Source: Nesterenkonia massiliensis
GTDB taxonomy: Bacteria > Actinomycetota > Actinomycetes > Actinomycetales > Micrococcaceae
Direction: 5' to 3'
NCBI RefSeq assembly: GCF_000455245.1
Contig: NZ_HG005170.1
Span: 85,465-132,868 of the forward strand
DNA length: 47,404 nt
The translations under genes and the position numbers were made by a program. The first letter of the stretch is position 1. Each line of letters opens with the position of its first letter. Positions 1-7,755 of the stretch are shown here, in pieces. Below the pieces are notes generated by a model, which saw only the letters and a list, made by a program, of their open reading frames with translations, was not told the origin of the DNA and searched no databases.

Positions 1-20
1 TGTGTGGGGGCTGCGGTCAT
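1..20 (-). CDS. Possible start of next ABC-transporter gene (partial)
   Basis: An ATG on the minus strand (positions 20-18) lies 4 bp after the stop codon of the solute-binding protein gene and opens a frame beginning M-T-A-A-P-T up to the window edge. In sugar importers of this type the next gene is usually a membrane permease, so this is probably its first codons. Only six codons are visible, so the identity is inferred from position alone. Confidence 0.4.
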
Positions 21-24
21 CGGA

Positions 25-1290
25 TCACAGGTGTGATTCGAGGACGTCGCGTATCCCCTCAGCTGCGCGCTGCGGATCCATGTCACCGTTGTAGGCCTCA
101 AAGATCAGCCGCTGCATCTCCACGCTGATCTCCGGCCACGCCGGTGACGGCGGGCGTGAGCGTGCCTCCTCCAGAATGTCGCCGAGCAGTGACATCACCG
201 GATCATCAGCCAGATCGTCGTAGACCGAGGCCATGGTGGGCGGAACCGAACCGACCTCCGCCAGGGTCCGCTGGACCTCTTCATCGGTGGAGAGCCACAC
301 TACAAAGTCCGTAGCCGCCTCCTTGTTGTTGGAGAAGGCGCTCACCGCATTGTTGTAGCCGCCCAGCGCGGAGATCGTGCCTTCACCGGTGAAGGTCGGC
401 AGTGGTGCGATCTCGAAGTTCTCCGAGGCCTCGCCGCCGTCCTCCTCCAGCAGCGCGTACACGTAGGGCCAGTTCCGCTGGAAGACCGCGTTGCCCTGCT
501 GGAACTCGTTGCGGGCGTCGTCCTCCTGGGCGGTGTTGAATCCTGGCGCGAAGCAGCCGCTCTCGTTGGCCTCCGCCATCCACTCCAGCACCTCAGTGGC
601 CAGCTCGACGTCGAAGGCCACTTCGGTCTGGTCCTCGTTGTAGAGCTCGCCGCCGGCGGACCAGAAATACTCCAGCCAGTTGACCACCAGACCCTCATAG
701 CGGGCACCCTGAGCGGTCAGTCCGCCAATGTCCGTCTCGTCCTGGACCTGAAGCGCCACCTCGCACAGTTCATCCCAGGTGGTCGGCGGGGTGTCCACCA
801 GATCGGTGCGGTAGACGAGCATGGCACCGTTGGAATTGTAAGGAGCGGCCCACAGCTCGCCGCCCCATTGCGCTGATTCCAGGGGACCGGCGAGGCTGAC
901 CGCCTCGATCTCATCCCGCACGCCCTCCAGGGATTCGACCCACCCGTTTTCCGCGTACTCACCGGTCCACACGACGTCGACGGCCAAAATGTCAAAATCA
1001 TCACCCTCCGCTTGCAGGACCAGGGAGTGCTGTTCGCGCTGTCCCGCGCCCTCGGGCAGGGCTTCGATGCGCACAGGGGTATCGGGGTTCTGCTCATTCC
1101 AGAGCTCCACGATGCCTTCGTGCAATCCGCCGGTCTGCGCTTCGGGGCCACCGATAGCCCAGACGAGCTCCTCACTCTCTCCGCCGTCTGGTGTGCAGCT
1201 GGTCAGCACCAGCGCCGCAGCGATGCCCACGGTTCCGGCGCGCCCAAAATCCTTCAAGGAAACAACACGGTTTCCTGGTGTCCTGTTCAT
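25..1290 (-). CDS. Extracellular solute-binding lipoprotein of a carbohydrate ABC importer (family 1)
   Basis: This 421-residue protein should capture a sugar or oligosaccharide outside the membrane and deliver it to an ABC permease. It has a signal peptide with a hydrophobic stretch (about residues 20-30) and a lipobox L-T-S-C at 29-32, so Cys32 is the expected lipid anchor. The mature part has the family-1 layout (an early W-N-E-Q-N-P segment, then F-D-I-L-A-V-D, W-x-x-P-Y-N-S-N and a C-terminal helical lobe) and the usual length of about 420. The ATG at 1290 follows a GGGGAG ribosome-binding site at good spacing. Permease genes would lie beyond the left edge. Resemblance to trehalose-type binding proteins (LpqY group) is an impression; the substrate is not determined. 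Confidence 0.88.
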   Translation of the reverse strand: MNRTPGNRVVSLKDFGRAGTVGIAAALVLTSCTPDGGESEELVWAIGGPEAQTGGLHEGIVELWNEQNPDTPVRIEALPEGAGQREQHSLVLQAEGDDFDILAVDVVWTGEYAENGWVESLEGVRDEIEAVSLAGPLESAQWGGELWAAPYNSNGAMLVYRTDLVDTPPTTWDELCEVALQVQDETDIGGLTAQGARYEGLVVNWLEYFWSAGGELYNEDQTEVAFDVELATEVLEWMAEANESGCFAPGFNTAQEDDARNEFQQGNAVFQRNWPYVYALLEEDGGEASENFEIAPLPTFTGEGTISALGGYNNAVSAFSNNKEAATDFVVWLSTDEEVQRTLAEVGSVPPTMASVYDDLADDPVMSLLGDILEEARSRPPSPAWPEISVEMQRLIFEAYNGDMDPQRAAEGIRDVLESHL

Positions 1291-1325
1291 GCGTTCTCCC
1301 CGTTCCAGTTCAGCAGATGTTCAGC

Positions 1326-1354
1326 AAACTACTACTGAGTGGCACGGATCACAA
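1326..1354 (-). promoter_or_regulatory. Promoter of the solute-binding protein gene
   Basis: On the minus strand TTGTGA (1354-1349) and TAGTTT (1331-1326) are separated by 17 bp and lie about 36 bp upstream of the ATG, a good sigma-70-like match. Confidence 0.55.
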
Positions 1355-1386
1355 GCTTTTTTGTGGTTTTCGGGCCTGACCCGGTC

Positions 1387-2043
1387 TCAGCGGACTCCGC
1401 GGGCTGCCAGCGCTTCAGCGGTCTCCTCTGCGTGGCGCAGGCTCATGACCAGCAGGGGAGTGGTCATCGATACCGCTGCCGCAGGTGAGGTCGAGGCCCC
1501 GCGGGCCCTGCGCGCCTCGGTAGTTTCGCGGTAGAAGCCGAAAACCACCGGAACAGATCGCATGGTCAGCGCCATCGCCAGAGACAGTCGCTCAGCGGTC
1601 AGCCCTAACCTGCCCAGCCCAGCTCTCTCCAGCGGCAACAGCCCCCGAGACAGCAGTTCCAGGACATCAGAGACCCGGGTGGTCAGGGTGAAGAGACCCG
1701 CCAGAAGAATCACCGCCAGGATTCGCGCGGTGTTCAGCGCCGCCGTCGACGGTTCCAGGAAGATCAGCTGCGGCACGGCCACTAGGACAACCAGCCACTT
1801 CAGCCGCCACAGCTGACGCAGCAGCACCCAGAGTCCGTTCCCCGCCGCCTCGAGAACGCCCGCGGCAGCGCGCTGGCGGACCAGCAGATACCCCAGCAGC
1901 ACCAGCCCCCACGCCAGAGCCGGCGCCCAGAGGCTCTCACGCCAGAGCGAGACAACAATGCCCACCGCAAGCAGAAGCAGGAGCTTCGCACCAGCAGGCA
2001 TCCTGTGCAGCAGCGATGCCCCCGGGCAGTAGAGCGGAATCAT
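1387..2043 (-). CDS. EcfT-family transmembrane subunit of an ECF transporter (biotin, BioN-like)
   Basis: A 218-residue polytopic membrane protein of the CbiQ/EcfT family. These proteins link a substrate-specific S component to the ATPases of energy-coupling-factor importers. Four to five hydrophobic segments lie between residues 20 and 165, and two Ala-Arg-Gly motifs, at about 180-182 and 214-216, are the known contact points for the ATPases. Its ATG overlaps the bioY stop codon as ATGA (2040-2043), so the two are translationally coupled and very likely form a biotin uptake unit. There is no ATPase (BioM) gene before or after it: only 96 bp separate it from the solute-binding protein gene. 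It may therefore borrow an EcfA encoded elsewhere. The start has no clear Shine-Dalgarno, consistent with coupling. Confidence 0.82.
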   Translation of the reverse strand: MIPLYCPGASLLHRMPAGAKLLLLLAVGIVVSLWRESLWAPALAWGLVLLGYLLVRQRAAAGVLEAAGNGLWVLLRQLWRLKWLVVLVAVPQLIFLEPSTAALNTARILAVILLAGLFTLTTRVSDVLELLSRGLLPLERAGLGRLGLTAERLSLAMALTMRSVPVVFGFYRETTEARRARGASTSPAAAVSMTTPLLVMSLRHAEETAEALAARGVR

Positions 2044-2669
2044 GCCGCGGGAATCCGCCGACGGCGTCGTGCATAGGTAAACGGTGCCGGATAGGCACGC
2101 GCCAGGGAATGCGTCACCAGGATCGTAAAGACCGCCTTGGCGGCGTCACCGGGTAGGAAGACCGCGTTCATCGCCAGTGCCTCCGGCAGCGCGAGCCCCA
2201 GCTGGTACATCATCACCGGAAGGCCGCAGGCGTACATCACGCCCACACCGCCGACGACGACGCCCAGCACCGTCCGCCACCAGCGCATCGGCCAACTCGC
2301 CTGGACCACCAGCCCGATGACGAAGGCGGCCGGCACAAAACCCAGCACAAATCCGGCGCTGGGACCTGCATAGACTCCCAGGCCGCCGGCTCCCTGAGAC
2401 ATCAGCGGCAATCCAGCAGCCGTCAGCAGATTCAGCAGCAGCATGGAACCAGCCCCGCGCCACGGACCCAGTACCGCACCGGCGAGCATGACCCCCAGAG
2501 TCTGCAGCGTGATCGGGACCGGGCCTATCGGAAGGGCCGCGACCTGGCCCAGAACTGCTACCAGAGCCGCGAAGACTGCCATCTGCGAGATCGCCGTGAC
2601 CGCCGGCGTCACACCCCGGTGCTGAGTGGACTGGCCCGGCCGTGCCGTCGTTTGTGTGGTGCCTACCAT
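2040..2669 (-). CDS. bioY: Biotin transporter BioY (S component)
   Basis: A 209-residue membrane protein with six hydrophobic segments and the BioY hallmarks: an early P-I-x-x-V-P-I-T-L-Q-T-L-G-V stretch, L-P-x-x-x-G-x-G-G-L in the middle, G-P-S-A-G-F-V-L-G-F, and a late P-G-D-A-x-K segment. BioY binds biotin at the outer membrane face. The frame stays open upstream to 2807, but that would add 46 residues not seen in the family. The ATG at 2669 is preferred because a TAAGCT -10 hexamer (2682-2677) ends exactly 7 nt before it, as at many other starts here, so the mRNA is probably leaderless. The gene is followed by the EcfT gene with a 4-bp overlap. Confidence 0.9.
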   Translation of the reverse strand: MVGTTQTTARPGQSTQHRGVTPAVTAISQMAVFAALVAVLGQVAALPIGPVPITLQTLGVMLAGAVLGPWRGAGSMLLLNLLTAAGLPLMSQGAGGLGVYAGPSAGFVLGFVPAAFVIGLVVQASWPMRWWRTVLGVVVGGVGVMYACGLPVMMYQLGLALPEALAMNAVFLPGDAAKAVFTILVTHSLARAYPAPFTYARRRRRIPAA

Positions 2670-2676
2670 GAGGCAC

Positions 2677-2682
2677 AGCTTA
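2677..2682 (-). promoter_or_regulatory. -10 element for leaderless bioY
   Basis: TAAGCT on the minus strand ends 7 nt before the ATG at 2669, and there is no Shine-Dalgarno. Confidence 0.5.
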
Positions 2683-2766
2683 GAGCGAAGAAATGCCCAG
2701 CGCCGTTGGAGGAAGTCCACAAAGGGCGCGATCCTTGTCATCCGGCATAAAAGGGGTCCCCCAACC

Positions 2767-2786
2767 GTTAGTATTGGTATACGAAC
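2767..2786. promoter_or_regulatory. 20-bp dyad, candidate operator
   Basis: The half-sites GTTnGTAT and ATACnAAC face each other across 4 bp (14 of the 16 half-site bases pair in perfect symmetry). The dyad lies in the divergent region between bioY and the Bax inhibitor gene, 54 bp before the latter's ATG, and contains a TAGTAT that could be its -10. The regulator is unknown. It does not look like the published BioQ or BirA sites that I remember. Confidence 0.4.
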
Positions 2787-2839
2787 CCTACGGAGAGTCG
2801 CCTTCATGACGATCCCCGACCAAGGAGTGCGGTAACACC

Positions 2840-3733
2840 ATGGCCAACCCGATCTTCAACACCGGTGCTTTCCCGGATCAGTTCAGCGAGCAGAAGCGCG
2901 AACGCCGCCGCTTCCACATGAACTCTGACCAGGGCACCGTCACCGAGCAGCCCCGCCAGCAGCAGACCTACGCCCAGCAGTACGGCATGCCCGGCCGCGG
3001 CCAGGCAGACCCGCTGGAGCAGGCTTACAGCATGCCCGATGCCGCAGGCTCCCAGGGCGCTCCGATGACTTATGACGATGTCATCCGCAAGACCGTGACC
3101 TCCTTCGCCCTGGTGCTTATCGGCGCAGGTGCGGCGGTGACCCTTGGTTTCATGTTCCCCAACCTGGTCATGGCCCTGATGCTCCCGGCAGTGCTGGCCG
3201 GTTTTGTGCTCGGCCTGGTCAACGCTTTCAAGAAGGAGCCCAACCCGGGGCTCATCCTGGCTTACTCTGCTGCCCAGGGCTTCTTCCTCGGCGCCTTCAC
3301 AATGGTGCTGGAAAGCATGTATCCCGGCATCGCAGTGCAGGCTGTGCTGGCCACACTGGTGGTCTTCGGCACGGTGCTGGCACTGTTCAAGTCCGGCCGG
3401 GTGCGTGCCACGCCGAAACTGAACAAGATGTTCTTCACCGCGCTGATTGCCTACCTGGTGTTCAGCCTGGTCAACTTCGGCCTGATGCTGTTCACCGACA
3501 TCGCCATGTTCGGACTGCGTTCGGGCTGGCTCGGTGTGGCTATCGGCGCCTTCGCCATCCTGCTGGCCACCTACTCCCTGGTCATTGACTTCACCAATGT
3601 TCAGGAAGGGGTGGAGGCCGGTGTGGCGCAGAAGTACGGCTGGTCGGCTGCCTTCGGCCTGACCGTCTCACTGGTGTGGCTCTACATCGAGATCCTGCGT
3701 GTGATCGCGATCCTCCGCTCCATGGCGGAGTAA
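2840..3733 (+). CDS. Bax inhibitor-1/YccA family membrane protein
   Basis: A 297-residue protein with a hydrophilic, Gln-rich N-terminus (about 75 residues) followed by seven hydrophobic segments, matching the Bax inhibitor-1 (BI-1/YccA) family, whose members act as membrane channels or modulators of proteolysis. The actinobacterial branch typically starts with the kind of M-A-N-P-I-F-N segment seen here. The ATG at 2840 has an AAGGAG site at 2824-2829, with spacing slightly longer than ideal. The gene is monocistronic: it ends in a very strong terminator, and a possible operator dyad lies upstream. The physiological role in actinobacteria is not established. Confidence 0.85.
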   Translation: MANPIFNTGAFPDQFSEQKRERRRFHMNSDQGTVTEQPRQQQTYAQQYGMPGRGQADPLEQAYSMPDAAGSQGAPMTYDDVIRKTVTSFALVLIGAGAAVTLGFMFPNLVMALMLPAVLAGFVLGLVNAFKKEPNPGLILAYSAAQGFFLGAFTMVLESMYPGIAVQAVLATLVVFGTVLALFKSGRVRATPKLNKMFFTALIAYLVFSLVNFGLMLFTDIAMFGLRSGWLGVAIGAFAILLATYSLVIDFTNVQEGVEAGVAQKYGWSAAFGLTVSLVWLYIEILRVIAILRSMAE

Positions 3734-3745
3734 CCACTCAGATCC

Positions 3746-3787
3746 AAGAAATGGCCTGCCGGAGTTCCGGCGGGCCATTTCTTTTTT
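3746..3787 (+). terminator. Strong intrinsic terminator
   Basis: Arms 3746-3762 and 3767-3783 are 17 bp long and pair fully apart from one G-U, around a 4-nt loop (AGTT). The 3' arm merges into a run of six T. Confidence 0.92.
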
Positions 3788-3829
3788 GCGCGGTGCCACG
3801 CTCCGGTCTCTCATGGCAGGATAGAGCCC

Positions 3830-5362
3830 ATGAGTACCGGCCAGACTCCGCACAGCGACCCCGCAGGCAAAGCTCCGGCCGCCGCGGGTGCTACAAGGCA
3901 GACTCACCAGACCACCTACACCGCTGACCAACCTGATGCCGCAGCTGTGGGCACGCTGCCTTCAGGCGCTGGCCTAGAGTCACCGCGGATCAAGGAAGAA
4001 CAGCGGATCCAGGAAGAACAGCGGATCCAGGATGACATCCCCTGGGGCGTGCGCATCGCCGCGGCCTGGTCCTGGCGGGTGCTGATCATCCTCATCGGCT
4101 TGGGAACGCTTATCTGGCTGCTCTCCCACCTCACGCTGCTGATCATCCCGCTGATGATCGCAGCCCTGCTGGCCACATTGCTGCGCCCACTGCACGATCT
4201 CTTCGTCAAGATCAAGATCCCGCGCGTGCTCTCGGCAATGTTGTCCATCCTGGTACTGGTCGGCGGAGTCTCCGCGCTGCTGTACCAGGTGGGTCACCAG
4301 ATCATCACCGGCTTCGCCGAAATGGCCGAGCAAGTCCAGACCGGCATCATCCAGGTGATCGAATGGGCTGATGAGACCGCCCAGCAGTTCGGCCTGGAGA
4401 TCACAGCCGATGAGTTCAATTCCTGGATGGCGGAAGCTCAGCACTGGGCCCAGGGTAACTCTGGTGCCATTATGGGCGGTGCCGCTGCTGTGGGCTCCAC
4501 CGCGACTAGCATCACTGTTGGCCTAGTACTTGCCCTGTTTACCCTGGTCTTCTTTTTGGCCGACGGCCGCAAGATCTGGACCTTCATGGTCATGTTCGCT
4601 CCCCGCAAGCACCGGCCAGCCATCCACGGCGCCGGGCGCCGCGGCTGGGGTGCATTGGGCACCTATATGCGCGTGCAGGTGCTGGTGGCCGCCGTCGACG
4701 CCATCGGCATCGGTGTCGGTGCGGCGATCCTCGGCGTGCCGCTGGCGCTGCCGATTACCGTGCTAGTCTTCATCGGCTCCTTCGTTCCGATGGTCGGTGC
4801 AGTGCTGACCGGCGCTGTCGCGGTGCTGCTGGCGCTGGTGGCAGAAGGCTTCATCACCGCACTGCTGATGCTCGGCGTCGTCATCCTGGTTCAGCAGATT
4901 GAGGGCAATGTCTTGCAACCGATCCTCATGGGCAAAGCCGTGCAGTTGCACCCGCTGGCAGTGGTGCTGGCCGTGACCGCTGGCTCCACCCTGGTGGGCA
5001 TCGTCGGTGCGCTCTTCGCAGTGCCGGTGCTGGCCTTCATCAAACGCGCCACCCATTACCTGGTGAAGGAGGAATGGCGCGGCGACCCGGAGGCTCAAAA
5101 GATGGAACGCATGGAGACTGAGGAAGCCTTGAAGCGCGCCGCCCAGAAGGAGCAGCTCGAAGCTGAGGAGCGTGCCAGTCTGGAGACCCTGAAGCGGCGC
5201 ATCAAAGAAACCTTGCCTGGGCTGCACACGGACCGTCCCTTCGGGCGCCACGCGGAAACCGCCACCGTGAGGGTTCCGGCTCCCAAACCAGCCGCAGAGG
5301 CAGCAGTCGACGACGACGAAGCCGGTGCATCCGGATCGCACAGCGGAGAACGCAAAGAATGA
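3830..5362 (+). CDS. AI-2E family transporter
   Basis: A 510-residue membrane protein of the AI-2E/YdiK/PerM family, which includes exporters and Na+/H+ antiporter-like proteins. The core (about residues 75-415) has eight hydrophobic segments, with the family pattern of a long amphipathic loop after the third and the G-S-F-V-P-M-V-G and Q-Q-I-E-G-N-V-L-Q-P-I-L-M-G motifs in the second half. The 75-residue N-terminal tail carries a tandem repeat (R-I-x-E-E-Q) encoded by three 18-bp units, and the C-terminal tail (about 420-510) is a charged coiled coil followed by an acidic end. The substrate is unknown. Its stop overlaps the ilvA start (ATGA), so the two are co-translated. Confidence 0.88.
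   Translation: MSTGQTPHSDPAGKAPAAAGATRQTHQTTYTADQPDAAAVGTLPSGAGLESPRIKEEQRIQEEQRIQDDIPWGVRIAAAWSWRVLIILIGLGTLIWLLSHLTLLIIPLMIAALLATLLRPLHDLFVKIKIPRVLSAMLSILVLVGGVSALLYQVGHQIITGFAEMAEQVQTGIIQVIEWADETAQQFGLEITADEFNSWMAEAQHWAQGNSGAIMGGAAAVGSTATSITVGLVLALFTLVFFLADGRKIWTFMVMFAPRKHRPAIHGAGRRGWGALGTYMRVQVLVAAVDAIGIGVGAAILGVPLALPITVLVFIGSFVPMVGAVLTGAVAVLLALVAEGFITALLMLGVVILVQQIEGNVLQPILMGKAVQLHPLAVVLAVTAGSTLVGIVGALFAVPVLAFIKRATHYLVKEEWRGDPEAQKMERMETEEALKRAAQKEQLEAEERASLETLKRRIKETLPGLHTDRPFGRHAETATVRVPAPKPAAEAAVDDDEAGASGSHSGERKE
3985..4038. repeat. Three tandem 18-bp units inside the AI-2E transporter gene
   Basis: Units at 3985-4002, 4003-4020 and 4021-4038 differ by only a few bases and encode repeated R-I-x-E-E-Q. 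The repeat keeps the reading frame. Confidence 0.85.
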
Positions 5363-6633
5363 CACAGGCACCCACGGCCAGGCAGCTGGCCGGCACTCAC
5401 CTCAGCGTACAACTGGAAGACATCGCAGAAGCTCAGGAGCTGTTGCGCGGAGTCATCGTGGATACGCCCATGGAGCATTCCCGTGCACTGGGCCGACAGG
5501 TTGGCGCCACAGTCCACTTAAAGGCAGAGAATCTCCAGCGCGCCGGCTCGTTTAAGGTCCGTGGCGCCTATGTCCGGATGAGCCGGCTCTCCGAGGAGGA
5601 GAAGACCCGCGGCGTGGTGGCCGCCTCTGCCGGTAATCACGCCCAGGGCGTGGCGTTGGCGGCTAAGAAGCTGGGCATCAAAGCCACGATCTACATGCCG
5701 CGAGGGGTCGCACTGCCCAAGCTGGCGGCCACCCGGGACCACGGTGCTGAAGTGGTGCTGCACGGCTCTAATGTGGACGAGGCGCTGGCTGAAGCCCAAC
5801 GCAGCGCCACCGAAACCGGGGCGGTGTTCATCCACCCGTTCAACAACACCGATGTGGTGGCCGGACAAGGCACCATCGGCCTGGAGATCCTGCAGCAGCA
5901 GCCTGATGTGGACACCGTCATCATGGGGATCGGTGGAGGCGGCCTGCTGGCAGGCTGCGCGGTGGCGCTGAAGCAGGAAGCTGCCCGACTGGGCCGCCAG
6001 ATCCGCATTATCGGAGTACAGGCCGAGAACGCCGCGGCCTACCCGCCCTCGCTGGCTGCTGACGCTGTGGTGCCCCTGGATGCGGTACGGACTATTGCAG
6101 ACGGTATCGCGGTGGGCCGTCCCGGCGAGATCCCCTTTGAGATCATCAAAGAGCTCGTCGACGACGTCGTCACTGTCAGTGAGGACGCCATCGCCAGAGC
6201 CATCATCTTTCTGCTGGAGCGTTCAAAGCTCGTGGTGGAGCCAGCCGGAGCTGTGAGCGTCGCCGCCCTGATGGAGGGCAAGCTTCACGACCTCGGGGTG
6301 GACCCCAAGAGTGTGGTGGCTGTGCTCTCCGGCGGCAATATCGACCCGATGCTCATGCTGAGGGTCATCCAGCACGGCCTCTCAGCCGCTGACCGGTTCC
6401 TCACTGTGCGCATGATGCTCAAAGACCGCCCGGGTGAACTGGCGATCATCTCCAAGATCATCGCCGATACCGATGCCAATGTGATCGGCGTGGACCACTC
6501 GCGTATTGGCGGGCAGCTGTCCATGGGGGACGTCTCTATCGAGATCAATATGGAGACCAAGGGCAAGGAGCATTCCGCGCTCGTGCTGAACTCCCTGCGC
6601 TCCGTCGGCTACGAGCCTGTCATCGTGCACTGA
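5359..6633 (+). CDS. ilvA: Threonine ammonia-lyase (threonine dehydratase)
   Basis: A PLP enzyme that deaminates L-threonine to 2-oxobutanoate and ammonia, feeding isoleucine synthesis or threonine breakdown. At 424 residues it has the fold-type II catalytic domain (the S-F-K-V-R-G motif with Lys66 as the expected PLP lysine, S-A-G-N-H-A-Q-G, and a phosphate loop G-x-G-G-G-G-L near residue 195) followed by one ACT-like domain after about residue 345. This short single-ACT form is common in actinobacteria and may be either biosynthetic or catabolic. The ATG overlaps the upstream stop codon, and a CGGAG lies about 10 nt upstream. A GC-rich hairpin follows. Confidence 0.92.
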   Translation: MTQAPTARQLAGTHLSVQLEDIAEAQELLRGVIVDTPMEHSRALGRQVGATVHLKAENLQRAGSFKVRGAYVRMSRLSEEEKTRGVVAASAGNHAQGVALAAKKLGIKATIYMPRGVALPKLAATRDHGAEVVLHGSNVDEALAEAQRSATETGAVFIHPFNNTDVVAGQGTIGLEILQQQPDVDTVIMGIGGGGLLAGCAVALKQEAARLGRQIRIIGVQAENAAAYPPSLAADAVVPLDAVRTIADGIAVGRPGEIPFEIIKELVDDVVTVSEDAIARAIIFLLERSKLVVEPAGAVSVAALMEGKLHDLGVDPKSVVAVLSGGNIDPMLMLRVIQHGLSAADRFLTVRMMLKDRPGELAIISKIIADTDANVIGVDHSRIGGQLSMGDVSIEINMETKGKEHSALVLNSLRSVGYEPVIVH

Positions 6634-6687
6634 GCGGCTACTGGCCGGGCGACGCTGACGCACCTCCTGGCCACTGCACCAGACGCG

Positions 6688-6723
6688 AACGGCGGCTCCT
6701 CCCATAAGGGGAGGGCCGCCGTT
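6688..6723. terminator. Hairpin between convergent ilvA and greA
   Basis: Arms AACGGCGGC and GCCGCCGTT, with an inner CCTCCC/GGGGAGG pair, form a long stem between two convergent genes. There is no T-run, so a bidirectional terminator is likely but not certain. Confidence 0.6.
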
Positions 6724-6741
6724 GTCGTAGAACTCTGCTGA

Positions 6742-7245
6742 TCAGCCCGTGTAGGGCTCAGCGGAAATGACCTCGACTTGCATCTCGGTGCCGTTGGGAG
6801 CCTTGTAGCTGACCTTGTCTCCGGGCTTTGCGCCATTGATGGCCTCGCCCAGCGGGGACTTCTCAGAGTAGACAGAAAGGTCTGAGCTGCCGGCGATCTC
6901 ACGGTTGCCGAAGAGGAACTCCATTTCGCGGTCGCCGATCTTGGCCTTGACCAGCTGACCGGGAGCAACGGAGCCGTCACCCTTGGGTGCGTCACCGACA
7001 TAGGAGTTCTCCAGCAGCTGCTCCAGGTAGCGGATGCGGGCCTCAGCCTTGCCCTGCTCCTCCTTGGCCGCGTGGTAGCCGCCGTTCTCCTTCAGGTCGC
7101 CTTCTTCGCGAGCGGACGCGATGCGGTCAACGATCTCCTGGCGGCCAGGGCCCTTGAGATGCTCGAGCTCTGCCGTGAGGCGGTCGAAAGCCTCCTGGCT
7201 CAGCCACTGGGCATTCTCATCCATCTCGGGGGTGTGCGTTGACAC
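6742..7245 (-). CDS. greA: Transcription elongation factor GreA
   Basis: GreA rescues backtracked RNA polymerase by stimulating transcript cleavage. At 167 residues it shows the N-terminal coiled-coil domain (about residues 10-85, including the D-L-K-E-N-G-G-Y-H-A-A-K-E-E-Q segment with the acidic tip residues) and the C-terminal FKBP-like domain ending in S-P-L-G-x-A-I-x-G. The start is GTG at 7245 with AGGAGAG about 8 nt upstream. It lies next to DUF4307 and mca, as Rv1080c-Rv1082 do in M. tuberculosis. A terminator separates it from DUF4307, so it has its own promoter. Confidence 0.95.
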   Translation of the reverse strand: MSTHTPEMDENAQWLSQEAFDRLTAELEHLKGPGRQEIVDRIASAREEGDLKENGGYHAAKEEQGKAEARIRYLEQLLENSYVGDAPKGDGSVAPGQLVKAKIGDREMEFLFGNREIAGSSDLSVYSEKSPLGEAINGAKPGDKVSYKAPNGTEMQVEVISAEPYTG

Positions 7246-7264
7246 GTTTTCTCTCCTTCATAGC

Positions 7265-7295
7265 AAAGACCCCACCGGGAAATCCCCGGCGGGGT
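7265..7295 (-). terminator. Terminator of the DUF4307 gene
   Basis: Read on the minus strand, 11-bp arms (7295-7285 and 7279-7269, one G-U) close a 5-nt loop and are followed by CTTTGC. It lies directly after the DUF4307 stop and before greA. Confidence 0.65.
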
Positions 7296-7315
7296 GGTGA
7301 TGCACTGAAAACATG

Positions 7316-7735
7316 CTAGTCCAGCAGCCAGCAGTCGTCTACTACTCCGGTGACACCACGGTGCTCGGTGCGCACTTCCGAGCGGAAATGCTGACTGCGG
7401 TCAGCGGTGCTGGCACCCTCATGCGGGCCGATTGTCACAATGCGGGCACCGACAATGGCGTAGGAAGAATCCATGACATGCAGCATGCACTGTGCAGTGG
7501 CGTCAAAGTCCTTGGTGACCTGATAGTCAACGCTTGCACGGGTGTCAGACTCGATGTTGTAGCCGACATCTTTGAAGGTCAGCTCTCCGGGGGAATTGCC
7601 GAGGGTGAACCACACGGCGGCCGCCAATGCCAGCGCCAGAGCACTGATCACCGACCATTTTTTTGCCGCAGGGGACATACGCTGCTGCTGTGCGCCATAA
7701 CGCTGTGACATGGTGGGGGAGTCGGTGGCCGTCAT
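7316..7735 (-). CDS. DUF4307 domain-containing membrane protein
   Basis: A 139-residue protein with one membrane-spanning segment (about residues 28-45) and an extracytoplasmic beta-rich domain that holds two Cys residues. Its size, topology and place between greA and mca match actinobacterial DUF4307 (Rv1081c in M. tuberculosis). No function is known. The frame is open upstream to 7903, but that part overlaps mca. The ATG at 7735 is chosen because TAGAAT (7749-7744 on the minus strand) ends 8 nt before it, indicating a leaderless mRNA. It is divergent from mca with only 20 bp between the two start codons. Confidence 0.85.
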   Translation of the reverse strand: MTATDSPTMSQRYGAQQQRMSPAAKKWSVISALALALAAAVWFTLGNSPGELTFKDVGYNIESDTRASVDYQVTKDFDATAQCMLHVMDSSYAIVGARIVTIGPHEGASTADRSQHFRSEVRTEHRGVTGVVDDCWLLD

Positions 7736-7742
7736 CAGGAAG

Positions 7743-7749
7743 TATTCTA
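7743..7749. promoter_or_regulatory. Shared, near-symmetric -10 element for DUF4307 and mca
   Basis: The heptamer TATTCTA reads TATTCT on plus (7743-7748, 7 nt before the mca ATG) and TAGAAT on minus (7749-7744, 8 nt before the DUF4307 ATG). Both fit TANNNT, and both would give leaderless mRNAs from one overlapping site. Confidence 0.65.
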
Positions 7750-7755
7750 CTGCCC

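Noticed and set aside
2670-2807. 46-residue N-terminal extension of BioY
   Set aside because: It is not seen in the family and would remove the leaderless TAAGCT spacing. ATG 2669 gives the normal length.
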